From the NCBI GenBank assembly GCA_003427395.1, contig BFEA01000947.1, positions 6,711 through 36,033 of the forward strand: a DNA stretch of 29,323 bases. Reading direction: 5' to 3'. The position numbers were made by a program, and so were the translations under genes. The stretch is from Chara braunii. Its lineage: Eukaryota > Streptophyta > Charophyceae > Charales > Characeae. The notes below the pieces were generated by a model that was not told where the DNA came from, searched no databases, and worked only from the letters and a program-made list of their open reading frames with translations. Below are positions 1 through 10,393 of the stretch, one piece after another (position 1 is the first letter of the stretch; each line of letters starts with the position of its first letter).

Positions 1-1051
1 CCCCCTGCAATCAGGCTTGCACGGCATCTGTTTCAACCCGGGCTGAGCAGGGGGTAGGCATCTTTGCTTAGCCCCGGTACCTGCAACCTCTGTCTAGTCA
101 GGTCACCCCGCCAAGATGGCAATGGGTGATGGTCCTGGGTGGTTAACACTAGGGTAGGACAAGGGGGGTGGGGGTGCACCAGGGCAAAAAGATAAGAGGA
201 AGGGTGGGTGGGGTCTTCAGAGGGGTTCATCTGGACAACCGAGTGGCCGAGTACTGTGGATGACTGCCATCCGTCTCGTATCCCACCTCTACAACAGCCT
301 GGGCTTTTTTTTTTTTTTTTTTTTTTAAAAAAAAAAGGAAACGGAAGGGCCACTACAGGAGCCAGGAGCTCCCAAATTCATCCAACAAGAAATGTTTCTG
401 CTCGATTGTTTTGGGCGGCCGATAGCTGGGCCAAGTACTGGTGGTTTAAACTCAGGGTGTTGTAGAGGTCAGACTCTTGACATATGACAGTCACCTTCCG
501 TAATCGACCATGTGGCTATCACGATGGTCCATATAGAGGCCTCTATTCCTATGAGACTCCCTCCCGACCTACCACACTCGTAATTCTTTCTGGCACACCC
601 CCCACTTCCACAATCCTAGGGGCATGGTTTTAAATTCCTCACTTTTTTCTTTGTTGTGGTTCACCGGGGCAGTCCGTAGACTTGGCCAACAACTTCATCC
701 AATGATGAAGAGAGGGGCTGAACAGGTACTGGTCCCGGGGGTTCTAGTTATGCGGCTGGCGTAGCTGTCACCTTTGTCTTGACTTATTGAGGCACACGAA
801 CGGGCTCCAGGTACAGGTGGGTTCCACGGTCCAAGTAGTGTGGCTGGCGTAGTTGTCACCCTAGTACTGGCCAAGGGCTGGACCCCACAGGCCAGTGGTA
901 GCTTTGCGCTTGGAAAGCATCCACCAGCACAAATCGTAGCCGCCGGGAATGGGCAAGAGAAAAGGGACCCCACCGTCACAACAGATTTCCGCGCATCCGC
1001 AGGTTTAGCTTACCAGATCAGGAAGACTTGCCCTTTCACGCAAGTGTGCCT
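1..1051. other. Left flank, no recognised gene
   Basis: No reading frame here resembles a known protein. The stretch holds a run of 22 T followed by 10 A (305-336) and a degenerate direct repeat with a period of about 88 bp: the word GGCTGGCGTAG(C/T)TGTCACC occurs at 754-772 and 842-860 and is preceded by related text in both copies. The sequence changes character at about 1052, where similarity to the 3' LTR begins. It is probably intergenic or older repeat debris. Confidence 0.5.
305..336. repeat. Poly(T)22-poly(A)10 tract
   Basis: A homopolymer run of T (305-326) is followed directly by A (327-336). It could fold as a T/A hairpin, or mark the junction of two retrotransposed tails in opposite orientation. 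Such tracts also vary through slippage, and the length may be affected by sequencing. Confidence 0.8.
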
Positions 1052-1755
1052 TGTGACAAACTGTTTTCTGCAACCGCGCGATTTTCTGCACAAGGCTACT
1101 TCAGGGGTTGAGACGGGAGGGTCCGCGGGATTACATAAGCCCCCTTACTTTTCTTGTTTTTCGAAATCGAGGCCAGGGAAATTTTGTGACGATTGGTAGC
1201 TGGTCGGGCCTTAGCGAGCGCGAAACGTAACTGCTACCATAACTTCTTTCTTGTTCTGCTGTGGGAAATGAGAAATTTGGCGCAACTGTCACGCGAGAAA
1301 ATCTTTTTCAATTTTCAACTGAGGACGAGCTCCCGTGGACTCTCGGAATTTGCTTCGTTCGAATTTCTTTTTGCAATTTAGATTTAGATCGGGAATTTAG
1401 GCGCGTCTCAGTTTTTATTGCATAACGCTTCTTGCTTGCGCACACTTTGCCACAACATGATGTATGTTTTGACTTTTCCACGCCTTAATCCATGCGTATA
1501 ACTGTAACTCTTGTTTTGGCGGGCATAATTGCAACTGTAATCCTCCTGTTCTTGATATCTTCTGTGGTGTCCCTGTGCGCGCGTACTTCTTCCTCTGTCC
1601 TAATTGGCCGGAACGCTTGCATGACTAGATCGATGTGTGGAGTGAGGCTACGTCCCCCACGCAGCGGCCTGACCATGCAGACGTAGGCACTTCCTTCCTC
1701 CTCTTTCTTTGTCCACTTAGGCACAACCCCGAGTATCTCGAGCAAGCATGCATGC

Positions 1756-1762
1756 TATAAAT
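1756..1762 (+). promoter_or_regulatory. Putative LTR TATA box (5' copy)
   Basis: TATAAAT follows the alternating purine-pyrimidine stretch GCATGCATGC. The motif and its surroundings are conserved in the 3' LTR at 18949-18955. A start site some 25-35 bp downstream would place U5, including the LTR reading frames, in the transcript leader ahead of the primer-binding site. The promoter role is inferred. Confidence 0.5.
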
Positions 1763-2472
1763 TTCGCAAGCGCGATTAATTGGCTCTCTAAAAATTATGG
1801 GAATTAGCGCGGTCGAGAGGATCGACTAACGAGCGAGATTCGGAAGGTCAGGAGAGGGTTGGGCGATCCTACAAGCTGGTGTTGGGCATGCGGGGTTGAC
1901 GTGGGGCCGAGACGAATTGTGGCACACGGGCGTACCTGACTGGCATGCTCGGACTAAGCGGGGTGACAACTCTGTGTAGGTGCGAGGCGACGGACTGCCC
2001 GCATCGGGATGCTGTGAAGAAAAAAAAAAAAAAAGAGAGACGGGATGTGTTGTGGTAATGTTTTTTTCCGTTCTTCTGAGTAATTTTGGTATTCGACGCA
2101 AGTCGCCTTTGTTTTCGTCGATCGGCATGTCATATATTTTCTTTGTTTGTCTCTAATGATTGATGCATGATTGTTTCTCCCACTTTGTTCTTACCTCTAT
2201 ATGGATGGACCACATTGATTGGTTAATCGTTTACGATCGGATTTTGCATGATCTTGGTGCATGAATGATTTTCACCTTCTTTTTGTTTATGTATGCATGA
2301 AACTGGACGCACGGACGATGGGTATTTTTCTGTCTAAATTAAATAAGCATGCTAGATGATCAGATGTCTGTCTCATGATAGGATTATCCACCTTCGGTTA
2401 ACGGGCCAACACGTATGAGACATGGGTCATTGGTCTTTGTCCGTCGAAACGAGGGGCAGGCCTTGTGCAGGC

Positions 2473-2476
2473 ACGT
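2473..2476. repeat. Left target-site duplication ACGT of nested element
   Basis: ACGT here is repeated at 10394-10397. The uninterrupted 3' LTR has a single ACGT at the matching place (19731-19734), which proves an insertion with a 4-bp duplication. Confidence 0.9.
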
Positions 2477-4816
2477 TGTCGAGCGCATCGGTCCGGCACC
2501 GCACGCGGCAGCGCGCGACCCTCTCGACCGCGTCACGGAGGAGTTGGACCAACCTCGTCACGAACGCGCAAGTGGAGCTTCCTTAGGCCGCTCCGGCCGA
2601 GTGCGCCAGCCATACCTCTCGCGAGCCCCTACGATAGGATAGAGCCTACGCGAGGCACAACTTACCTCCACCTTACGGGAGCTGTCACCTCCCTTCGGTG
2701 GGCGTATCCCCGCCGAGCTACCATTCCACAGTACGAAAGCTAATCAGTTGCAATCGCAGAGGTGGACCAGCCGAGGGCGTTTCTCGTTCGTTGTAGCATA
2801 GGGGGTACGTGCAGTAATACGTCAATCGGACCCGCACATGAACCGACATCCTGGGGGGCTGAAGTCCCAAACGCGGCTCGTCGTCCGTCGACTAGGACGC
2901 ATCCCACACCCCACGTGCACACCACTCTAACAACCACACGACAACAACACGCACACATACACACGGAACGACACAACGCAAACACGCGACAACGCTCCTA
3001 ACCCCTCGGTAGCCAACCCATAACTTCCCGACGCGGAAATAGGATAGGCGTCGCGCGCGAGACTTAGTAAAAAAATCGCGAGGACGCAGGGCTAACTCAT
3101 ATCGACTCGCGATGCAATCGCACGCAAGCGGTCGCAACGATGGCGTACCACGTGGTACCCATACTCGTGCGGTCCTCGTTAATCTCGAGGGTCGCGTTCG
3201 ACACTCAAGTGTCGGCTGACACGTGCCTTGAGGGTTAATCTTTCGACGCTGGACAACCGCCATGCGCGGTTGAAGACCACACACCCTCTTCTGCACCCTT
3301 ATGCAGAGTGGGTGGTACGCAGGCCCATGCCTGTGGTGGTAGTCCTCTCTCGCGGCCCTAGGGGTGAGTCCTTCCCGGGGCCTGGGCGAAAGTCAAGGGG
3401 TTTGACTTTGACGGCTGCCACGGACTACAACGTCCAACCATAAAATCTCTGAGAAGCAACAAAACTCGCACGAACCCAAGAAGGGGGTCATAGGGCAAAG
3501 GTCTCCTGGCCCTTAAAACACAAACTCATGGCCCTAGGACACACTTCCCCTCTATGGGCGGTGTCGGCGGCCTATAATAATCTCAGGCGCCGCGCCTACG
3601 CGCAAGCCCGGCGGTCCCATAACCTTTAGACACCAAAGCGGCGAGGCGTCGCACGCAGGACTCTGATATAAAACTGCGCGGCCGCAGGCCAACCCTATGC
3701 CAACCGCTGATGCCAATCATATGTTGTAACCGCGGCTTAGGCCTCACGATATTGAATGGCTGAAGGAACTCATCGCGAGGAGTTACCCCTCACGATATTG
3801 AACGGCTGAAGGACACGCCGTTCGGCCCTCGCGACGTTCTCACATTTCAGATGGAGTGTCCCGCCGGCCAAAGTAAATAGGCTTCATGCAAGGGGAGGCT
3901 CCTCCTCTTCAGGGCCTAGGGCTTGGGATGTCCTTGACAAGGACCTCGAATCCCGGCCCAGGACCAACGTCCGACTAAGAAAGCCCCAAGACGCAAAATA
4001 GGCAGGAGGGAGGGTCTTCCTTGTCCCTCAATCCCAACTTTCACGCAGTTGCTAATATGGCCCTTTTGGCCTCCCGAACACTCATCATACGTATATCCAC
4101 GCATACATACGGACGGGGGGATAAAGTTATGACGATCACTTCTCACAGGCACAGTGAGACTCCTCACAACCATGTATATGTATATGGAATCGCAGGCAGT
4201 CCAAATCCAAAGTCTGAGTCACAGGACATACCTGCAACCACACCAAGAATCAAGCGACAAAACACGCACTACACGAAGTCAACCCCAACCATTCTCTATG
4301 CTCATACTCCTTCCCTTTAGTCATGCAAACCCCAACTGCCAGCCCAACCAACCTCAATTAAATACTCAGTACCTTTGTTAAATGGTCATTCAATAAAAGT
4401 CCGGGTGAAACCCTTAACAAACAGTAAAAACCACCAGGGCTAAAGCCTTTTAGGTTGAGTATGGGGAATGAGTTGAAATTGAGTCGAAGACCGACGAATC
4501 GGCAACCGACTTGTTATCAGTGATAACCGAAGATGATCCTCAAGAAATTAAGTTGAATCTAGTCCTGATCTTGAATCAGACACCCCAAAGGACCTATAAC
4601 ATAAGATAGGTCAAGTGCCCAAGCTAAATCATCAGCATATGGGGGATGAACCTCCATAGCACATTCTCTCCCAAAGTCATCTGCCAACTAAGTCTAAGTC
4701 TACCTCTAAACCAGTGCCCAAAGCAAAGGTAGACTAATGGCAGAATCTCCCCTATCCAGGGTGGATCGCCAGAATCGCCACCTGTCAAAATATAATCCAA
4801 CTCCTCTAAATCAAGG
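2477..4816. other. Nested element, left GC-rich part; no gene, several hairpins
   Basis: No reading frame here is recognisable. Short inverted repeats are visible throughout: a perfect 14-bp palindrome with a central CACGTG at 3145-3158, a stem CTCAAG/CTTGAG enclosing GTGTC/GACAC near 3203-3232, and a 26-bp direct repeat at 3742 and 3788. The text becomes AT-richer after about 4380, with further small hairpins near 4513-4530 (TTATCA/TGATAA) and 4638-4660. Confidence 0.5.
3742..3830. repeat. 26-bp direct repeat forming hairpins
   Basis: The word beginning CCTCACGATATTGAA occurs at 3742-3767 and 3788-3813, a period of 46 bp with one mismatch over 26 bp. In the first copy CCTCACGAT can pair with ATCGCGAGG (3772-3780, one mismatch). 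In the second, GAACGGC (3800-3806) pairs perfectly with GCCGTTC (3817-3823). The pattern of repeated text with different stems resembles the larger hairpin array at 5684-6561. Confidence 0.75.
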
Positions 4817-5400
4817 AAATTTTGGCAGTGCTTCCCGCAGGAAAAGTGTCTTTTCAGAATTTATATCAGCCCAAATATGAAAGCAGAAATAAACTCTAAC
4901 TCTGGAAAGTCGAATTCTGTCCAACTCCTTGAATTAGTAGAAATTTGGACAACACTCCCTCTAGAAAGGGACACTTCCCATATTTATACTAAGTCAGATA
5001 TGAACTCAAAAGACAACTTTGAGTTCGATTTAGACATTAGTTTTGCAGAAATTTCGGCAGCACTCCCTTTAGGAAAGTGCTATTCCAAAGTTTATACAAA
5101 GCTAAGTCCAAAACCTGAAAATAACTTTGACTCCTCAAAGTCCAATTTTGTCTAACTTCCTGAATTAGCAAAAATTTGGGCAGCACTCCCTTTAGAAAAT
5201 GAGACTTTCCAAATTCTTACTAAGTCGGATATAGAGAGTAGATAAGTTGAACTTTGACAAGTCAAAAGTTGACTAACTCCTTGGATTTGTAGAAATTTCG
5301 GCAGCGCTTCCCGTAGATAAAGTAGCTTGCCAAGATTTATACAAGGCCAAGTATAACAAAAAACCCCAGAAAATGCGAGAATCGATCTAAGTAAAAAAAC
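4817..5400. repeat. Degenerate tandem repeats, about 120 bp period, five copies
   Basis: A motif close to AAATTTCGGCAGCACTCCC recurs at about 4817, 4940, 5049, 5171 and 5293, followed each time by a TTTAGAAAG-like segment and a (T)TTATACTAAG-like segment. Spacing is about 120 bp except for one shorter step. Each unit carries a small inverted pair around the CCCTTTAG centre, for example AGCACT...AGTGCT near 5060. The copies are much diverged. The frame 4877-5155 merely reads through these repeats and is not a credible gene. Confidence 0.8.
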
Positions 5401-5683
5401 TTAGCTCAGAAAATGCAGGAATTGACCTAACTCCTATCGCTCTAGCACGTGGCAAGTCTCTAAAGCAACTACCTATCAACCTGAAACCCTGACCAAGTAG
5501 TAACCTCACTCAGCCACATGCAGGCCAGACCACAAAGGTAAGTACTCTTACCATCCCCAAGCCAATCTGAGCAAACAATAGGTCATGACCTTTCAGTGAG
5601 TTATCCCCTCATACCCAATTTACATAAGTCATATGCCAGGGCACCTGAACTTACAGAGCACACCTTACTTAGCCAGGCCTAAA

Positions 5684-6561
5684 GTCAGAATACCTAAACT
5701 TATAGAGCGTTCTGACTCGGCCAAGTATACACAAACAGAGGGCACAACTACTTCTCTCTTCTTTGGGCATATGACTAGACCACTCTAGTCGCCCTGAACT
5801 ATTTAAATAGCCAATTTATATATACCTCTCTGAACTTAGTCTTCAAAGGGACATAAGGCTGAGCCGCTCAACTTAGAACATTGCTCAGCCTGCCAAAGTT
5901 TACCTCCAGTTATATCTTTTAGTTATACTCCCTTCAGTTGTGATAAGCTATAGTCAGACCACCTAAATTTATAGAGCGGTCTGACTAGCCTGTTCATAAT
6001 AGCATAGCAGGTACAATATAGCCAAGTTATATCCATTGGGTTCCAACATGTGCGAGGCATTGGGTCAGACTACCTAAACTTATAGAGCGGTCTGATCCTC
6101 AGTCAGGTTCGTTTCTCTCTAGTCCAATCTGTGCGAAGCAGTGAGACAGGCTACCTAAACTTATAGAGCGGTCTGTCCCTTGCCAGAATTACTCCCTCAG
6201 AACAAAACAAGAGAAGGATTGAACCACCTAAACTTATAGAGCGGTTCGAACCTCCTTGTTCAGAACCAAAGAAACTAAGAGAACCCCAAATAGAATAAGG
6301 CAACCCAAGGTACCTAAACTTATAGAGCGCCTTGGGTTCTTGAAAGCCACCCACAGTCAAACCCCCACAAGTCAGAGCAGCCAGGACACCTAAACTTATA
6401 GAGCGTCCTGACCCTCCAAGCAAGTCACAGCACCAGGTCTCCCCAAACTTATGGGGACATCTCAGCCTCCAGGCTGCAGGCTACCTAAACTTATAGAGTG
6501 GCCTGAGGCTCCATGCAAACCAAAAATAAACAAAGTGTTGGGCTTCCCCAAACTTAAGGGA
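5684..6561. repeat. Array of covarying hairpins with a constant loop
   Basis: At least eight imperfect repeats share the loop core ACCTAAACTTATAGAGC, flanked by arms that differ from copy to copy but are mutually complementary. Clear stems: GTCAGAA/TTCTGAC (5684-5716), TAGTCAGACC/GGTCTGACTA (5951-5987), TCAGAC/GTCTGA (6065-6095), GACAGGC/GGTCTGTC-type with one G-T (6145-6177), GAACC/GGTTC (6221-6247), AACCCAAGG/CCTTGGGTT (6302-6338), CAGGAC/GTCCTG (6382-6410), CAGGC/GCCTG (6477-6505). Relatives: AGGCTGAGC/GCTCAGCCT (5856-5891) around a diverged loop, and short CCCC/GGGG forms with loop AAACTTA (6440-6457 and 6545-6561). The pair closing the loop is always C-G or T-G. Copy spacing is irregular, roughly 40-110 bp. 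Function unknown. Confidence 0.88.
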
Positions 6562-6796
6562 CCCAGTCAACCTGCACACAATACTGCTTTCCTCCCAACC
6601 TTCCCCCAGATGCAACCCATCTCATTCATAGTCTGCTTTCAGGCAATCAACAAAACTGAAACTGAGATTGCACACACACTCCTTTACTTCAGTCTGACTT
6701 AAGTCCTGACAGTCAAATCAAAATCAAAGTACAGGATCCAGACAATACACTCAGTCAAACATAGAGGGATGTACCGGTAAGGGTTATAACCAGGTT
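6562..6796. other. Spacer between hairpin array and TATA box; nothing recognised
   Basis: AT-rich text with no repeat, hairpin or reading frame I can defend. The frame 6451-6702 overlaps the last hairpins and looks accidental. Confidence 0.4.
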
Positions 6797-6805
6797 TATA
6801 AAAGG
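6797..6805 (+). promoter_or_regulatory. Putative TATA box inside nested element
   Basis: TATAAAAGG is a near-consensus TATA box, followed about 30 bp later by a pyrimidine/A-containing stretch (ACCACTCAG) suitable for initiation. If the nested element is a long LTR, this would be its promoter and the hairpin array would lie just upstream of the transcript (U3-like). No transcript evidence is available. Confidence 0.4.
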
Positions 6806-9376
6806 AGTCAGGGAATTACCACTCAGTTCCCTGCCTCCAGGACTCCGCCTTAGTCCCGGCAGAGCTCCCGCAATCGGTGGTGCGAACCTCCCACAAAGGC
6901 CTTGGCGCGGATTACGGGTTGCAACCCCGCCTGCCGCCTTCCCCTCAGAACCAGCACACTAGACTTAGAGTAAGAAAGGCAGAGAGAGAAAGCTTTAGAC
7001 TCTTAGATCCAAGAGGGTTGCACTCAGACTCGCGGGAGGGGGCCTTGTTATCTTGATACGCCTGAGGGCCCCGCAATGGCGGCCAATATAACAGCTCGGT
7101 CAACACCCGAAGTCAAACTGCGGGACCAGACTCTCCTGACAGACTCCCACATCGCCGCAATAGCGCTCCTGCGGCTCCATCACCCCACCGTACACTCCTC
7201 CCTCCGCACTCCAAGCACTCCCCTCACATCACACCTTCACTTCTCCGGGTCCACTGCCTTCATACCGCGCGGGACAGCCGTATTCAAGGCAGCGCACCAG
7301 GCCATAGTGGCTCCGCACTCGCCGCTGCACAATAGGCTGCAAGATGCTCCAATCTGTAGGCAGACACAGCCGCCGGCCCCGTAGTGAAATCCAGCCCGCC
7401 CCGCAGCTTAGTGCTGTATGGTAGTCTCAGCGACCTATGCCGTTCCGGCGGAAAGCCCAGGCCGGGCAAAACGCCGGGTGAACATCCGCAGAACCCGCTG
7501 GGTGCTGGCGCCGTCGAAGGCACAACCAACGCAGTGACGCACCCCCCCTTTCGACAGACCCCCAAGTCGTGACTTGGTTACCGAGTCGCAGCGTTGCCCG
7601 GGCTGACCAGGGGCCGCTGCCAACCCTGCCCGCTGGGATCGTAACCAGCATGCCCAGGCGGGTGGGCTCACCCCACTACACAATACGGCGGGAAGAGGCA
7701 GCCGAGCGCTGCATGCCAGAACTCGCTCACGGCCGTTCGCTGCAGCTCGTTACCCAGAGTCCCCATCACAGCGCCTGTGATCCAGAGGGTGGCAGCTTTA
7801 GCTCAAGACTGCAGTGCGGTAGTCAGTATGGCGGGCGTTGTTGCTACTCTGCTCAGATGCTGGCCAGGTACCTCCGCCCGCTCCGGACTGGCCTATTGAC
7901 AGGTCGACCCTGCAGTCACCCTCGCTGTCTGAGATATCAGTAGCCAATCATTAGGTAAGCCCCCAACACTCTTCTCCCTGTCCTCCCTTATACTCCACGC
8001 GGATGTACCCTCCCCTAGGAGTCGGTCAGGTACATTGACACTTCGATAGAAATTATCCCCCGGCGCAACTCCTATTACCATACCGCCCAATCTGCTGATC
8101 CAATGTCCGAACCGACTTCGCCATTCGACTCGGAATGGCTGAAAACCCCCGCCTGACGCCCGAGCTCGCCCGATTCCATCATGAATCGGGTGAGGTCTCG
8201 TTCCTCACCTCCGCCTTCTCCATCACCGCCATGGCTCAGTGCACCCCATTTCCTACCTCGTCCTCTACTCACTCCCTAGCCAATCCAACCTCACCAATCA
8301 TTCCACCATGGTCGCAGACCCTCGGACTACCTTTCTCCCCGCGCGATTAGAATCGGGCGAGCCAAGCTCCCTCTGCTGCGCCCGACTCTCCCTTCGACCA
8401 TCCCAGGTCCTTCCCGCTATCTCCGAATGCGCCTGGCGTGACCCCCGTCCGGGTTCGTTCAGCACGCCCGTCACTCCGCCCTTCGTCCTCCAACCGGCCC
8501 GTCGCCTCACTCCTCCCCTGCCCGCTCCGGCCCGGACTGCCTCGCACTTTCTCTCCGTGGCCGTCGCTCGTCATTTCGCCCGGAAGTGCGTGACGAGAAA
8601 TGAACGAGAGAGGAAAAAAATCCCGAGCGCTCGGGCCTTCTGCTTGATTTATGCATGTCAACTCCGCGTAGCGGCCACGCTAAACTTCTCTGTATCGTTC
8701 CAATTTTAACGGATGTCCCGAAGGACACAGGCCGGGACAACGCCTTCCACACGCTTCGAACCCCGCGCGCCCGAGATCCCACTTTCCCTTACGTAGGAAC
8801 CCAGCCCCCTTCTTGGGGATTGTGCATCTCAACTCCGCCCAGGGACTAAGCTGCCCTTCTCCGCACCGGCCCGAATCCCCCACAAGCTTCCCAGTACGAT
8901 TCTCCGCGGCCTCGCTACCTCTCTCCCTTTCTCGGCACGTACCCGGTTCGCTCCTGCGTCCGGGTTCAATCCCCGGTCTCACCCACAGTCTCCCTTGTGT
9001 TGTCCTAACTTTAGCCGACGTCCCGAAGGACTTTCGCCTTGGGATAGCGTCCTGCGCCCTATCGGCTTTCGAGCGGCCCGACTGTCGCCTTGCCTCGTCA
9101 GCGATCTCCCGCCGATCTTCCGAAGATCGGGCCGTTTTTCAAGATTCTGGCCCCCGCCCTCTCTTTGATGCATGAACCCGCCCCACATTGCAGGGTATAT
9201 GCGTGCCCACTTTGCACAGGGACCCTGCAAATCTCCTCTGCAAGTTATCCCCCGACCTTACCACCCAGCCCCTGCTTCCCAGTCTGTCGAACGGCCACGT
9301 CAGCAAGTCGGCCGACTCTAAGGGAGGGAATAGGGGGAAACAAGCAAAAAAAATAAAATCTAGAGCGAAAGTCCTT

Positions 9377-9440
9377 CCCCCTTTTGCCCCCTGGCTCAAC
9401 TCCCGACCCCCCTTTTGCCCCCTGGCTCAACTCCCGACCG
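9377..9440. repeat. 31-bp tandem duplication
   Basis: A unit containing CTTTTGCCCCCTGGCTCAAC is present twice in direct succession with a 31-bp period. The second copy runs into CCGGGTTCACTCCCGG, a small stem-loop. Confidence 0.85.
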
Positions 9441-9712
9441 GGTTCACTCCCGGACTGCCTACAGGTCTTTACTAACTCCGACGGTGTGGGCGCTCCGAGG
9501 GATCTGCCCATAGCGGTCCATGTGACGGGGTCATGCGACCCCCTCCTTCAACTCGTACCAATTTCGGATGGCCCTACGGCCTGCCCAACATGGCGCCCCA
9601 CAACCCTTTTGAGGTAACGGCATGCGAAATATCAAAATAAATCGTCGGAATAGGGGAGGGGAATCCCTTACGGGGGGGAGGAACAGGCCACGGCCCTACC
9701 GTAAAAAAAAGA

Positions 9713-9792
9713 GACCCTCTGGCGTGGGTCCGTGTCCGGGCTCTCCCAACAAGACCCTCTGGCGTGGGTCCGTGTCCGGGCTCTCCCAACAA
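9713..9792. repeat. Perfect 40-bp tandem duplication
   Basis: The unit starting GACCCTCTGGCGTGGGTCCG is present at 9713-9752 and 9753-9792 with no mismatch, so this duplication is young compared with the surrounding element. Confidence 0.95.
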
Positions 9793-10166
9793 AAACAGAG
9801 GGGGATAGTCCTCAACCCCTCAGCTTTCACCACTCCGTTGCTCTTGCACTGCAACCTGCTGGCCTTGATCCCTATTCCTCCGCTGCAATAGTCCAATGTC
9901 ATAACTGATAAGGCTAAGCCCAAGCCTGCAACCAGCAGGCGCAGCTTCGCATACAAGGTGGTACCGCACGGCGCTCCGCGCTAGGATACCGCTCCGGCCA
10001 CTCTTTCGACCCACATTCGTACCCACGGCCCCTAAGCGTCCACGCCGGGCCACCGCCCCGTGCTGTGGCCGTCCCATGCGCCTACCGACACGCCAATCCT
10101 ACCGTCGGTCGCGCGCGTCGACCAAAGAAAGCGGACCTTCACCCCCTAATCAATCTCATGAAATTA

Positions 10167-10200
10167 GAATGGGTCGGCCGGCTACCCCGGCCGCCCATTC
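10167..10200. repeat. Strong 14-bp hairpin
   Basis: GAATGGG-T-CGGCCGG (10167-10181) can pair with CCGGCCGCCCATTC (10187-10200), leaving one bulged T and a loop of five bases. No T-run follows, so it does not look like a polymerase III or bacterial-type terminator. Confidence 0.85.
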
Positions 10201-10393
10201 AATCAGAAAAATCACACGCGCGCCTTAAAATTGCGTGCCCACGTACTCCCTACCGGGACAAGGCAGACCCTTGCCTACGTGCGGGCAACCCTCACATTTT
10301 CCCGCACGGGCACTCAAGATCCAGGTTAACCAAGCCTTTCTGTCACTTGCAAAAACCAGGGCGGATACCCCTGTAAGGGTATTCGCGCCGACA

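Larger units (their letters stand above)
1052..2476 (+). repeat. 5' LTR, left part (interrupted)
   Basis: This segment aligns collinearly with 18277-19734. It begins TGTGACAAAC and breaks off after GGCACGT, where the nested element begins. Compared with the 3' copy it has an extra block of about 33 bp near 1267-1302, and it has A15 plus a short GA run (2020-2040) where the 3' LTR has a long GA microsatellite. It contains the LTR TATA box at 1756. Confidence 0.92.
2477..10393. mobile_element. Nested 7.9-kb noncoding element with TG...CA ends
   Basis: The element starts TGTCGAGCGC and ends GCGCCGACA, so its ends form a short inverted repeat (TGTCG/CGACA, extendable to GCGC with one indel). It is flanked by ACGT duplications inside the 5' LTR of the Ty3 element. 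TG...CA ends with a short direct duplication are typical of LTR-retrotransposon integration. However, I found no pair of long direct repeats inside it and no gag or pol motif. The simplest readings are an unusually long solo LTR, possibly with further insertions inside, or a non-autonomous LTR derivative. A TATAAAAGG box lies at 6797. Composition is mosaic: GC-rich at both sides (2477-4000 and 6830-10393) and AT-richer in the middle (4380-6830), where tandem repeats and hairpins are concentrated. The boundary is very secure; the classification is not. Confidence 0.82.
6830..10393. other. Nested element, right GC-rich part; no recognised gene
   Basis: Long frames exist on both strands (for example 7569-7943, 8239-8709, 8813-9175), but they overlap each other, have no motif I recognise, and are what GC-rich DNA gives by chance. 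Structure is instead seen as hairpins: CCCGATTC/GAATCGGG near 8169-8190, a 9-bp stem CCGATCTTC/GAAGATCGG near 9112-9130, and a 14-bp stem with one bulge at 10167-10200. Two diverged copies of text around GA(T/C)GTCCCGAAGGAC occur near 8712 and 9018. Short tandem duplications are listed separately. Confidence 0.5.

Noticed and set aside
33-465. Coding frames across the T/A tract
   Set aside because: They contain poly-Phe or poly-Lys from the homopolymer and have no recognisable sequence around it.
4877-5155. 92-residue protein
   Set aside because: The frame runs through the 120-bp tandem repeats and repeats their text; it is a by-product of the repeat.
5684-6561. CRISPR array
   Set aside because: The repeated words have irregular spacing, the variable parts are complementary stem arms and not independent spacers, no cas-like genes are present, and the context is a eukaryotic retrotransposon.
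8950-8990. tRNA gene at the T-arm-like hairpin
   Set aside because: The bases after the arm (TCTCACC) have no matching acceptor strand at the expected distance upstream, and no D or anticodon arm can be drawn.
7076-9511. Host protein genes in the overlapping GC-rich frames (such as 7569-7943, 8239-8709, 8813-9175)
   Set aside because: They overlap on both strands, show low-complexity Pro/Ser/Arg-rich products and no motif; GC-rich non-coding DNA gives such frames by chance.
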